From Pithys albifrons albifrons (lineage: Eukaryota > Chordata > Aves > Passeriformes > Thamnophilidae): DNA of 64,000 nucleotides. A model generated the notes under the pieces. That model ran no database searches. It worked only from the letters and a program-made list of their open reading frames with translations, and was not told the DNA's origin. Each line of letters begins with the position of its first letter. Positions within the stretch are counted from its first letter, which is position 1. A program made the position numbers and the translations under genes. The stretch covers positions 889,937-953,936 of the forward strand of contig NC_092497.1 of assembly GCF_047495875.1 (NCBI RefSeq), read 5' to 3'. Shown in pieces: positions 1 through 15,127 of this stretch.

Positions 1-645
1 ATCTCTGATGTGTTTTTCCCCTGATTTCCATTTGGAGTTTGCTTTGCAGGGAGGGCAGGGAGCTCTGACTTCACCCAAGTGATCTCTGATGTGTTTTTCC
101 CCCTGATTTCCATTTGGAGTTTGCTTTGCAGGGAGGGCAGAGAGCTCTGACTTCACCCAAGTGATCTCTGATGTGTTTTTCCCTCTGATTTCCATTATGG
201 AGTTTGTTTTGCAGGGAGGGCAGAGAGCTCTGACTTCACCCAAGTGATCTCTGATGTGTCTTTCCTCTGATTTCCATTTGGAGTTTGCTTTGCAGGGAGG
301 GTGGAGAGCTCTGACTTCACCCAAGTGATCTCTGATGTGTCTTTCCCCTGATTTCCATTTGGAGTTTGCTTTGCAGGGAGGGTGGAGAGCTCTGACTTCA
401 CCCAAGTGATCTCTGATGTGTTTTTCCCCTGATTTCCATTTGGAGTTTGCTTTGCAGGGAGGGTGGAGAGCTCTGACTTCACCCAAGTGATCTCTGATGT
501 GTTTTTCCCCTGATTTCCAGGTGCAGTTTGTTTTGCAGGGAGGGTGGAGAGCTCTGACTTCACCCAAGTGATCTCTGATGTGTCTTTCCCCTGATTTCCA
601 GGTGCAGTTTGCTTTGCAGGGAGGGCAGGGAGCTCTGACTTCACC
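1..645. repeat. 81-82 bp tandem array in SMAD4 intron 8
   Basis: About eight head-to-tail copies begin with ATCTCTGATGTG at 1, 82, 164 and so on. Each unit contains TTTGCTTTGCAGGGAGGG, a pyrimidine-rich run followed by CAG that resembles a 3' splice site on the + strand, the SMAD4 sense strand. Copies differ by a few substitutions and 1-3 base indels. The - strand reads open through most of it only because the unit lacks stops in one frame; this is not a gene. The array continues off the left edge of the window. Confidence 0.9.
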
Positions 646-1339
<694 letters not shown>

Positions 1340-1403
1340 TGATGCTCAGAGTGTGTCTTTCTGTGTCCTTCCTGTGGTGCTCTGTGGTTGGGAGCTGTGT
1401 GAC

Positions 1404-2117
1404 TGTGCTGGTTTGAAGGAAAACCAGCAGGAGAAATGAACCCAACACAAAGAGATTATAAGTCAGAGTTGCACTTTAATAACAATATTACAATAAATGC
1501 AGTGGCACAAGGAGAAATTGGGTTTAACCCCCAACCCCAGCAGTGTAACCCACCCCCTGGGGCACAAACACAGGGGGGTTTGGTGGCCCCTGTGCTGAGC
1601 CCCACGTGGTTCCTCAGAGTCCAAAGGAAAAGGAAGGGACAAACCTGTTGGTGCAGATGGTGGCACAGTCTGGTGGAGAGTGGGGGGCTCCTCCTGTCCA
1701 GGTTCTGCTCCTCCTCTGGATCCAATGAGTGATCCCCAAGTCCCCAAACCCCCAGATTCCATCCCCTCAGGCCCAGGTGGGAGCCCCCAGTGCCTCCCCC
1801 AGGGCAGGGAGTTCCACCCTGGGGGATCTGACTCTGGCAGTCCGGGGGGATTTTGGAATGGTTGGTGGCCCATGAGCAGAGCTGAGCCCTCAGGTGGGTG
1901 TGGAGGTGCCCAGGAGTCCCTGGAGGGGAGTTCTCCCAGCTCCTCTGCCAGGCTTCTTTCCCAGCCAGCTCCCAGCCTGAGGGCTCAGCTGTGCCCTGGG
2001 CAGCTGCTGCCAATGGGCCATTGGGAACAGTTGTGGGCAATGAGTGGAGGGTTTAGAATGGACAGCTTTGGTCACCCCCACACAGGGATAAACTGGTCCC
2101 ACCTGCTCAACTGGGAC
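1404..2117 (-). mobile_element. LTR-like element, copy A (ERV solo LTR), minus orientation
   Basis: Its edge starts TGTGCTGGTTTGAAGG. About 700 bp recur, nearly identical but in reverse complement, at 3911-4605. A TGTG...CACA-type edge, a polyA-like segment near 1480-1510 (AATATTACAATAAA) and no coding capacity suggest a solo LTR of a passerine endogenous retrovirus. The far boundary near 2117 is simply where similarity to the second copy ends. By eye identity is about 95% or higher, so both copies look fairly young. The family name is not certain. Confidence 0.65.
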
Positions 2118-2875
2118 AGTGACAAAGCCCTGCACAGCCTGGCTGCTGTTGCTTGTCTTTTCTTTACTTTTTCCTGGGTACAATCAGCACCTCCTGCCCT
2201 TCTGTGTGCAGGCTGAGCGTTGACTTTCCACACCACAGGGTGATGTGAGAAGAACTGCAGTGTGGGGATTTGTCAGAGCAGCACAGGGAGGTTCTCAGAG
2301 GGCTGCTGGAGTTTCATTTTCTCGCTGGGCTTTGATGTGGAACCACAGAGAACCAGAGCAATATTGCAGCTTTTCTTCCCCCTCTTGGAAAGGAGAAGGA
2401 AGAAAATGCCACACTTTAAGCTTGTTTGGATCACACTGCAGCAACACAACATTCTGATTGTCACATTGTGACATTTCTGGAGGCATTTTCTTCCTTCTCC
2501 TTTCAAAGAGCTGTTCTTGAATGACTTTTCTTTAAAAAAAATACCTGTGGGACTTGACACTTCTGAACCAGTCTGGTGTCCCAGCTCTGTACTGGGAGTT
2601 GGTGGTTCCTAATCAGGTGTTTCTGGTCCTGCATTCTGTGTTTCCCATAAACCTTTACACGACATCACAGAGGGGTTTTCACTCTACAGATTTATGTAAG
2701 TTGATTCAGGGGCTCGTCAAGAAAAAGGATTTTATCCCTTCTCCATAAAATCATAATGGTCTTTACTAATTTATAATCAGTATTTAGTATTTTATATTAA
2801 TTTTTTATTTCAGCTTGGGCCTTAGTGTGTCAGTTCTCTTAACCCTGCACAGCTTTAGACAAAGAGGAACTTAAC
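2118..2875 (+). other. unique SMAD4 intron 9 sequence with a hairpin
   Basis: Mostly non-repetitive intron. It contains an imperfectly explained inverted repeat at 2388-2410 / 2482-2504 (listed separately). No exon with conserved coding was seen. Confidence 0.5.
2388..2504. repeat. inverted repeat / hairpin, about 23-bp arms
   Basis: The arm at 2388-2410 (GAAAGGAGAAGGAAGAAAAT plus GCC) is the reverse complement of 2482-2504, separated by about 71 bases. Inside the loop a smaller palindrome, TGTCACATTGTGACA, occurs at 2459-2473. As RNA on the SMAD4 strand this would fold into a stem of about 23 bp. It could be a MITE-like relic or a chance structure. Confidence 0.7.
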
Positions 2876-3342
2876 TCTGAATTTTAAGAAATTTTAAGCT
2901 GAATTTTAAGAAAATTCATTTTAAGCTGAATTTTAAGAAATTTCAAGCTGAATTTTAAGAAAATTTATTTTATCTGAATTTTAAGAAAATTTATTTTAAG
3001 CTGAATTTTTAGAAAATTCATTTTAAGCTGAATTTTAAGAAATTTTAAACTGAATTTTAAGAAAATTCATTTTAAACTGAATTTTAAGAAATTTTAAGCT
3101 GAATTTTCAGAAAATTTATTTTAAGCTGAATTTTCAGAAAATTTATTTTAAGCTGAATTTTAAGAAATTTTAAGCTGAATTTTAAGAAAATTTAAGCTGA
3201 ATTTTTAGAAAATTTATTTTAAGCTGAATTTTTAGAAAATTTATTTTAAGCTGAATTTTAAGAAATTTTAAGCTGAATTTTTAGAAAATTCATTTTAAGC
3301 TGAATTTTAAGAAAATTCATTTTAAGCTGAATTCTAAGAAAT
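2876..3342. repeat. AT-rich 21-30 bp tandem array
   Basis: Repeated GCTGAATTTTAAGAAA with variable spacers (TTTTAA, ATTCATTTTAA, ATTTATTTTAA). About 17 degenerate copies lie in SMAD4 intron 9. No coding. Confidence 0.85.
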
Positions 3343-3596
3343 AAACCAAACCCCTGTTTAGATTAAAGGCTGAGCTGTACAAATTAAACCAGAAAACCTC
3401 TTGTGGTGGGTTTGGCTTAAGTTGAGTTTAGCTAAACCATCACACCTGTCTGGGTTGAGCTTGAAGCTGTAACAGTGTTTAGTTAAAAGGAAATACAGAG
3501 ATCAGAGCAGCCCATCAGGGCTGTTAAAGTCACCCTAAATAAGGATATTTAACTTAATTTTGGGGAGGGGTTACCAGCTATAACTAATTATATAAA

Positions 3597-3764
3597 CCTG
3601 GAAACACAAAGGTCTGGTTGAGCATCTTTGGTGGGTTTATCCCCATATTCCCAGAGCTGAATAAAAGGAAGAATTCTGTCCTGGAAACACAAAAATCTCA
3701 TGGAACATCTTTCATGGAATTATCCCCCATATTCCCAGAGCTGAATAAAAGGAAGAATTCTGTC
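3597..3764. repeat. two-copy tandem repeat of about 88 bp
   Basis: The block beginning CCTGGAAACACAAA and ending GGAAGAATTCTGT occurs twice in a row, with small differences. It is a minimal tandem duplication in intron 9 and may represent an early stage of array growth. Confidence 0.75.
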
Positions 3765-3910
3765 CTATTCTATTGGATTTGATTGTTTCTTAACTCAGAG
3801 CACACACTGACTTACCTGGAATAACAACCACGATGTCACATCCAGGTGTGAGAGCAGTGAAGACCAAGGTCCCACAGGTGAGTGTGTGCTGGGGAGCTGC
3901 TCCTGTGTGT

Positions 3911-4605
3911 GTCCCAGTCCAGCAGGTGGGACCAGTTTATCCCTGTGTGGGGGTGACCAAAGCTGTGCATTCTAAACCCTCCATTCATTGCCCACAACTG
4001 TTCCCAATGGCCCATTGGCAGCAGCTGCCCAGGGCACACCTGAGCCCTCGGGCTGGGAGCTGGCTGGGAAAGAAGCCTGGCAGAGGAGCTGGGAGAACTG
4101 CCCTGCAGGGACTCCTTGGCACCTCCACACCCACCTGAGGGCTCAGCTCTGCTCAGGGGCCACCAACCATTCCAAAATCCCCCCTGACTGCCAGAGTCAG
4201 ATCCCCCAGGGTGGAACTCCCTGCCCTGGGGGAGGCACTGGGGGCTCCCACCTGGGCCTGAGGGGAGAGAATCTGGGGGTTTGGGGACTTGGGGGACCAC
4301 TCATTGGATCCAGAGGAGGAGCAGAACCTGGACAGGAGGAGCCCACCACTCTCCACCAGACTGTGCCATCATCTGCACCAACAGGTTTGTCCCTTCCTTT
4401 TCCTTTGGACTCTGGGGAACCACGTGGGGCTCAGCACAGGGGCCACCAAACCCCCCTGTGTTTGTGCCCCAGGGGGTGGGTTACACTGCTGGGCTTGGGG
4501 GTTAAACCCAATTTCTCTTTGTGCCATTGCATTTATTGTAATATTGTTATTAAATTGTAACTCTGACTTATAATCTCTTTTGTGTTGAGTTCATTTCTCC
4601 CACTG
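3911..4605 (+). mobile_element. LTR-like element, copy B (ERV solo LTR), plus orientation
   Basis: Reverse-complement match to 1404-2117 over nearly its whole length. The terminal part (TTATAATCTCTTTTGTGTTG, then TTCATTTCTCCCACTGGTTT at 4590) runs straight into the 32-bp minisatellite that follows. The expected terminal CCAGCACA is missing because the array starts there. No coding capacity. Confidence 0.65.
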
Positions 4606-6545
4606 GTTTCCCTTTAACCCATCCCATTTCTCCCCCAGTTTCCCTTTAACCCATCCCATTTCTCCCCCAGTTTCCCTTTAACCCATCCCATTTCTCCCCC
4701 AGTTTCCCTTTAACCCATCCCATTTCTCCCCCAGTTTCCCTTTAACCCATCCCATTTCTCCCCCAGTTTCCCTTTAACCCATCCCATTTCTCCCCCAGTT
4801 TCCCTTTAACCCATCCCATTTCTCCCCCAGTTTCCCTTTAACCCATCCCATTTCTCCCCCAGTTTCCCTTTAACCCATCCCATTTCTCCCCCAGTTTCCC
4901 TTTAACCCATCCCATTTCTCCCCCAGTTTCCCTTTAACCCATCCCATTTCTCCCCCAGTTTCCCTTTAACCCATCCCATTTCTCCCCCAGTTTCCCTTTA
5001 ACCCATCCCATTTCTCCCCCAGTTTCCCTTTAACCCATCCCATTTCTCCCCCAGTTTCCCTTTAACCCATCCCATTTCTCCCCCAGTTTCCCTTTAACCC
5101 ATCCCATTTCTCCCCCAGTTTCCCTTTAACCCATCCCATTTCTCCCCCAGTTTCCCTTTAACCCATCCCATTTCTCCCCCAGTTTCCCTTTAACCCATCC
5201 CATTTCTCCCCCAGTTTCCCTTTAACCCATCCCATTTCTCCCACGGTTTCCCTTTAACCCATCCCATTTCTCCCCCAGTTTCCCTTTAACCCATCCCATT
5301 TCTCCCCCAGTTTCCCTTTAACCCATCCCATTTCTCCCCCAGTTTCCCTTTAACCCATCCCATTTCTCCCCCAGTTTCCCTTTAACCCATCCCATTTCTC
5401 CCCCAGTTTCCCTTTAACCCATCCCATTTCTCCCACTGGTTTCCCTTTAACCCATCCCATTTCTCCCCCAGTTTCCCTTTAACCCATCCCATTTCTCCCA
5501 CTGGTTTCCCTTTAACCCATCCCATTTCTCCCCCAGTTTCCCTTTAACCCATCCCATTTCTCCCCCAGTTTCCCTTTAACCCATCCCATTTCTCCCCCAG
5601 TTTCCCTTTAACCCATCCCATTTCTCCCCCAGTTTCCCTTTAACCCATCCCATTTCTCCCCCAGTTTCCCTTTAACCCATCCCATTTCTCCCCCAGTTTC
5701 CCTTTAACCCATCCCATTTCTCCCCCAGTTTCCCTTTAACCCATCCCATTTCTCCCCCAGTTTCCCTTTAACCCATCCCATTTCTCCCCCAGTTTCCCTT
5801 TAACCCATCCCATTTCTCCCCCAGTTTCCCTTTAACCCATCCCATTTCTCCCCCAGTTTCCCTTTAACCCATCCCATTTCTCCCCCAGTTTCCCTTTAAC
5901 CCATCCCATTTCTCCCCCAGTTTCCCTTTAACCCATCCCATTTCTCCCCCAGTTTCCCTTTAACCCATCCCATTTCTCCCCCAGTTTCCCTTTAACCCAT
6001 CCCATTTCTCCCCCAGTTTCCCTTTAACCCATCCCATTTCTCCCCCAGTTTCCCTTTAACCCATCCCATTTCTCCCCCAGTTTCCCTTTAACCCATCCCA
6101 TTTCTCCCCCAGTTTCCCTTTAACCCATCCCATTTCTCCCCCAGTTTCCCTTTAACCCATCCCATTTCTCCCCCAGTTTCCCTTTAACCCATCCCATTTC
6201 TCCCCCAGTTTCCCTTTAACCCATCCCATTTCTCCCCCAGTTTCCCTTTAACCCATCCCATTTCTCCCCCAGTTTCCCTTTAACCCATCCCATTTCTCCC
6301 CCAGTTTCCCTTTAACCCATCCCATTTCTCCCCCAGTTTCCCTTTAACCCATCCCATTTCTCCCCCAGTTTCCCTTTAACCCATCCCATTTCTCCCCCAG
6401 TTTCCCGTTAACCCATCCCATTTCTCCCCCAGTTTCCCTTTAACCCATCCCATTTCTCCCCCAGTTTCCCTTTAACCCATCCCATTTCTCCCCCAGTTTC
6501 CCTTTAACCCATCCCATTTCTCCCCCAGTTTCCCGTTAACCCATC
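4604..6545. repeat. 32-bp C/T-rich minisatellite, about 60 copies
   Basis: Highly homogeneous unit of 32 bp (for example ATCCC at 4621 and again at 4653) with core ATCCCATTTCTCCCCCAG followed by TTTCCCTTTAACCC. A few units carry CCACTGG or CCACGG variants, the form found at the end of the adjacent LTR. The array ends about 40 bp before SMAD4 exon 10. Each unit resembles a 3' splice site on the sense strand. Its core is complementary to the G-rich array beyond the exon. Confidence 0.97.
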
Positions 6546-6552
6546 CCAGTGA

Positions 6553-9950
<3,398 letters not shown>

Positions 9951-10564
9951 GTTTGGTCCTTGAAAGTGTTAAGAAGGAAGAACTCAGGGTGAAATTTGAT
10001 GTATTTGATGTTTGGAAAACTCTAAAAATTCCACTTAAAGTGACTCTTAAAACTGGAAATGTCATCTGGGTGCCACAAGAGTAACTAATTTTGTGTTTCA
10101 TCACAATCCCAACAGAATTTTTTTGTATTTTTGGGTTTAAATTCAGTGCTGCTCACGTTTTTAGCATGGGTTGTCTCTTTTTTCTCCTCCAAAACAAGAA
10201 AACTTGGGGAATTATTTATAAATTCTGTACAAGTGTGAGTTGAAGTGCTTCAGATTTCTGTGCCTGTTTCCTGGAAATCCAGGGGTGTGGCTGAAAGGTT
10301 GGAAGTTAATCAGGCTGTGATCCTGAGTCAGTCCCACACCAGGTGATGCTTGAGGCAGGTTCTGGTGTGACATCCTGAATTTCCAAGGATCAGCTTTACA
10401 ACATTATTCCTGTTAGAAATCAAACTTTCTTTGCCTTTCCCAAGTGTGTGTTGAGGCTGCAGAATTTGGGAGAGCAGAAGGGTCAGGGAAGGGGATTGAG
10501 GAGTCCTTTCCTTCTCTGATTTTGGCAAATTTTAATGAATTCAACGTTTTAATTCCTGTTTTAG
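9951..10564 (+). other. unique intron sequence before SMAD4 exon 11
   Basis: Degenerate array remnants until about 10010, then ordinary AT-rich intron. It ends with TTAATTCCTGTTTTAG, the acceptor of the next exon. No other feature seen. Confidence 0.6.
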
Positions 10565-10792
<228 letters not shown>

Positions 10793-10839
10793 TGAGCTGG
10801 GGCAGGGTTGGCCTCGTGGTATCTCTGTTTGCATTCCCT

Positions 10840-11705
10840 CTGTCCCACTGTCCTTCCCTCTGTCCCACTGTCCTTCCCTCTGCCCCACTGTCCTTCCCTC
10901 TGTCCCCTTTTCCTTCCCTCTGTCCCCTTTTCCTTCCCTCTCTCCCCTTTTCCTTCCCTCTCTCCCCTTTCCCTTCCCTCTCTCCCCTTTCCCTTCCCTC
11001 TCTCCCCTTTCCCTTCCCTCTCTCCCCTTCCCCTTCCCTCTCTCCCCTTTCCCTTCCCTCTCTCCCCTTCCCCTTCCCTCTCTCCCCTTTTCCTTCCCTC
11101 TCTCCCCTTTCCCTTCCCTCTCTCCCCTTCCCCTTCCCTCTCTCCCCTTCCCCTTCCCTCTCTCCCCTTTCCCTTCCCTCTCTCCCCTTTCCCTTCCCTC
11201 TCTCCCCTTTCCCTTCCCCCTCTCCCCTTTCCCTTCCCCCTCTCCCCTTTCCCTTCCCCCTCTCCCCTTTCCCTTCCCTCTCTCCCCTTTCCCTTCCCTC
11301 TCTCCCCTTCCCCTTCCCTCTCTCCCCTTTCCCTTCCCTCTCTCCCCTTTCCCTTCCCTCTCTCCCCTTTCCCTTCCCTCTCTCCCCTTTCCCTTCCCTC
11401 TCTCCCCTTTCCCTTCCCTCTCTCCCCTTTCCCTTCCCTCTCTCCCCTTTCCCTTCCCTCTCTCCCCTTTCCCTTCCCTCTCTCCCCTTTCCCTTCCCTC
11501 TCTCCCCTTTCCCTTCCCTCTCTCCCCTTTCCCTTCCCTCTCTCCCCTTCCCCTTCCCTCTCTCCCCTTCCCCTTCCCTCTCTCCCCTTTCCCTTCCCTC
11601 TCTCCCCTTTCCCTTCCCTCTCTCCCCTTTCCCTTCCCTCTCTCCCCTTTCCCTTCCCTCTCTCCCCTTTCCCTTCCCTCTCTCCCCTTTCCCTTCCCTC
11701 TCTCC
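10840..11705. repeat. 20-bp homopyrimidine minisatellite (first locus)
   Basis: Exact 20-bp periodicity, consensus TCTCCCCTTTCCCTTCCCTC, about 43 copies, with TCTGTCCC variants at the left end. The + strand is almost pure pyrimidine for about 860 bp. The same unit type recurs at 27262-27824. Long ORFs in all frames here are a by-product of stop-free low complexity. Confidence 0.97.
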
Positions 11706-12435
11706 CTGCTCCACACTCCACTTTTCCCTCTGCAGCCTCCAGGGAGTGTTGGGTGTGGAAGTGGCTTTTTACTGTACCAAAACACAACCAAAAATATGTC
11801 AAAACATGTCAGATATCACAACACTGTTGATTTCAACAGATTTAAACCAAAAAATCCTTGATTACCAAATGATCTTTGGTATCAGACCAATGATCTTTGA
11901 TACCTCAGCTCATAAAAACGTTACTCAAAGCAACAGGCAACAAAAAAATCATTGACTGGGCGTAGGAAAACTTCAGATTCTTGAGGAAGAAACTGAGAAT
12001 GTTTTTCTCTTTATTTTATTAATTATTCTGGGCTGACATTTTCTTAGTTCTTACTTTCTAGAGCCTTGAAATTGTTCCTAAAGTCCTTTTAAAGGTGTGA
12101 GTACATTCAATATCTCAATCTGCTTTATGGGCCATGGTGTTTTCCTGATTCCTTTTATTGCCACGTGGCTCTTTCCAGTTGTCCTACAAATTGTTGGAGG
12201 CAATTTAATGTTGTTTTTTTTTTGCTTTTATTTGTGAACTGGAGTTTTCCAGCTGTATTATCTTTTTATTTTACTAACTGTGAGTAGTGATTTGCTCATC
12301 CAGCTCCCTGGTCTGAGTTCTCACCCCAAAAGTGCAGCATTTGGCAAACCTCAAGAAAATCAGTATTTTGTGACTCTTACCTCCTAAATAAGCTTGACAT
12401 GCATTGTGAGGCTTTTGGGGTTCAGCCCTTCTGAT
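11706..12435 (+). other. unique AT-rich SMAD4 intron 11 sequence
   Basis: About 730 bp of non-repetitive sequence between the pyrimidine array and the CR1 block. No exon, RNA gene or transposon recognised. Confidence 0.5.
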
Positions 12436-13970
12436 TTATGTGGGTTTAGGGGGGATATTGGGAAGGAATTTTAGGCTGGGAGGGTGGGCAGGCCCTGGCA
12501 CAGGTTGGGCAGAGAAGCTGTGGCTGTTCCTGGATCCCTGGAAGTGTCCAAGGCCAGGCTGGAATAACCTGGGCTGGTGGAAGGTGTCCCTGCCCATGGC
12601 AGGGGGTGGAAGCTTTAAGGTCCCTCCTAACCCAAACCATTCCATGATTCTGGAGCCAGGCTGGGAGAGCTGAGGGGGCTCACCTGGAGAAGAGAAGGCT
12701 CCAGGGACACCTGAGAGCCCCTGCCAGTGCCTAAAGGGGCTCCAGGAGAGCTGGAGAGGGACTGGGGACAAGGCCTGGAGGGACAGGACACAGGGAATGG
12801 CTTCCCAGTGCCAGAGGGCAGGGTTAGATGGGATATTGGGAAGGAATTGCTGTTTGTGAGGGTGGGCAGGCCCTGGCACAGGTTGGGCAGAGAAGCTGCG
12901 GCTGCCCCTGGATCCCTGGAAGTGTCCAAGGCCAGGCTGGATGGGGCTTGGAGCAGCCTGGGGTAGTGGAAGGTGTCCCTGCCCATGTCAGGGGGTGGAA
13001 GCTTTAAGGTCCTTCCTAACCCAAACCATTCCATGATTCTGGAGCCCCTCTGGGCTGGAGCCAGGCTGGGATAGCTGGGGGAGCTCACCTGGAGAAGAGA
13101 AGGCTCCAGGGACACCTGAGAGCCCCTGCCAGTGCCTAAAGGGGCTCCAGGAGAGCTGGAGAGGGACTGGGGACAAGGGATGGAGGAACAGGACACAGGA
13201 AATGGTTTAGGTGGGACATTGGGAAGGAATTCCTGGCTGGGAATCTGGGATTGTCCAGCCTGGAGAAGAGAAGGTTTCAAGGAGACCTTGGAGCATCTTC
13301 CAGTGGGTGAAGGGGCTCCAGGAGAGCTGGAGAGGGACTGGGGATAAGGCATGGAGGGACAGGACACAGGGAATGGTTTAGGTGGGACATTGGGAAGGAA
13401 TTCCTGTCTGGGAATGCTGGGATTGTCCAGCCTGGAGAAGAGAAGGCCCCTGGGACACCTGAGAGCCCCTGGCAGGGCCTAAAGGGGCTCCAGGAGAGCT
13501 GGAGAGGGACTGGGGACAAGGGATGGAGGGACAGGACACAGGGAATGGCTTCCCAGTGCCAGAGGATGGGTTTAGTTTGGATTGTAGGAAGGAATTCCTG
13601 TCTGTGAGGGTGGTGAGATCCTGGCACAGGTTGAGCAGAGAAGCTGTGGCTGCCCCTGAATCCCTGGAAGTGTCCCAGGCCAGGTGGGATCAACCTGGGA
13701 TAGAGGAAGGTGTCCCTGCCCATGGCAGGGGGTGGGATTGGGTGATCTTTAAGGTCCCACAGAGCTGTGGCTGCCCCTGAATCCCTGGAAGTGTCCCAGG
13801 CCAGGTGGGATCAACCTGGGATAGAGGAAGGTGTCCCTGCCTTGGTAGGGGTGGGACTGGGTGATCTTTAAGGTCCCACAGAGCTGTGGCTGCCTCTGGA
13901 TCCCTGGAAGTGTCCCAGGCCAGGCTGGATCAACCTGGAATAGTGGGAGTTTTCCCTGCTCATGGCAGGA
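12436..13970 (+). mobile_element. CR1 3'-end fragments, reiterated in tandem
   Basis: At least four partial, same-orientation copies of a CR1 3' region. The units share GGGATATTGGGAAGGAATT, GGCACAGGTTGGGCAGAGAAG, GGTGTCCCTGCCCATGGCAG and end sequences such as TTTAAGGTCC...CCATTCCATGATTCTG, typical of avian CR1 3' tails. The units are truncated and rejoined, which suggests local duplication of one insertion rather than many independent insertions. No intact ORF. Confidence 0.85.
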
Positions 13971-14404
13971 GTGGGACAGTGTGGAGAGAAGGGAAAAGAA
14001 GCAGAAGAAGAGAGAACTATGTTTGCATTAACAATATTTAAACTAAACTTGCACAGGAATATTCACGTTTCAGGAGGGACTTTATTCAGAACTATTTTTT
14101 CACACAGTTACACACAAACTTAAAACCTGCACACACCAAGCAAACCATCCAACATCACACAGCTACAGCTAATTATCAAGTAATGTGTATTTCCCCAAAA
14201 TTGCTAGATCCAAACAGTCTTAATGCAGCTTATTTTAACTTTATATTAATGTTACTCCACGGAGTTTCTGCAGGATTTGTTTCTTGCTTCTGTACCAGCT
14301 CAAGGTCTCTGGACAAATTCCATTCTTATCTAAGCAGCACCTGCAAACTTGTTGTAGGATTCATAACATTTTCAAGGTGTCAAACCAAACAGGACAGGAT
14401 GAGC
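13971..14404 (+). other. unique AT-rich intron sequence
   Basis: About 430 bp between CR1 fragments with no recognisable feature. Confidence 0.4.
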
Positions 14405-14683
14405 TTTAAGGTCCCTTCCAGGCCAAATCATTCCAGGGTTCTATAAATTGAAGTTGGAGATGAGAAAAAAATTCTTTGCAGAGAGAGTGCTCAGGGATTG
14501 GAATGGGCTGCCCAGAGAGGGGGTGGATTCCCCATCCCTGGAGGTTTTTCAGCTGAGCTTGGCCGTGGCACTGAGTGCCATGATCTGGTAAAGGGACTGG
14601 AGTTGGACCAAGGGTTGGACTTGATGATCTCAGAGGGCTTTTCCAACCCAATCCTTTCTATGATTCTATTCTATGATCTATAG
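14405..14683 (+). mobile_element. CR1 3'-end fragments
   Basis: Two abutting CR1 tails in + orientation. The first ends at about 14450 (CTTTAAGGTCCCTTCCAGGCC). The second runs from about 14450 (TTGAAGTTGGAGATGAG, encoding the CR1 ORF2 C-terminal 'RKNFF...ERV' region) to the terminal TTCTATGATTCTATTCTATG. Both are heavily 5'-truncated. Confidence 0.8.
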
Positions 14684-15110
14684 GGGTGTGTGAGGGTCTG
14701 TGGGGTTCTATGGGGGGCTATGAGGGGTCCATGGGGGTCTATAGGGGATCTATAGGGGTGTGTGAGGGTCTGTGGGGTTCTATGGGGGGTCTGTGGGGGG
14801 TCCATAGGGGGTCTATAGGGGATCTATAGGGGTGTGTGAGGATCTGGGGGGGTTCTGTGGGGGGTCTGTGACGGGTCCATAGGGGGTCTATAGGGGTGTG
14901 TGAGGATCTGTGGGGGGTCCATGAGGGTCTATAGGGGTGTATGAGGGTCTGTGAGATCCATGGGGGTCTATTGGGGATCTATAGGGGTGTGTGAGGGTCT
15001 ATGAGGTGTATGGGGGTCTATGAGCATCTCTAGGGGGTCTATGGGGGGTCTGTGGGATTCTATAGGGGGTGTGTGAGCATCTCTGGGGGGCTATGGGGGT
15101 TTAATCTTAC
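14684..15110. repeat. G-rich simple array (GGTCTATAGGGG / GTGTGTGAGGGT)
   Basis: Irregular tandem of 14-50 bp modules such as GGGGTCTATAGGGGTGTGTG and TGAGGGTCTGTGGGG. It directly follows the TTCTATGA tail of the CR1 at 14683 and probably grew from that terminal microsatellite (inference). Confidence 0.85.
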
Positions 15111-15127
15111 CACTTTGAAAGCCTTTG

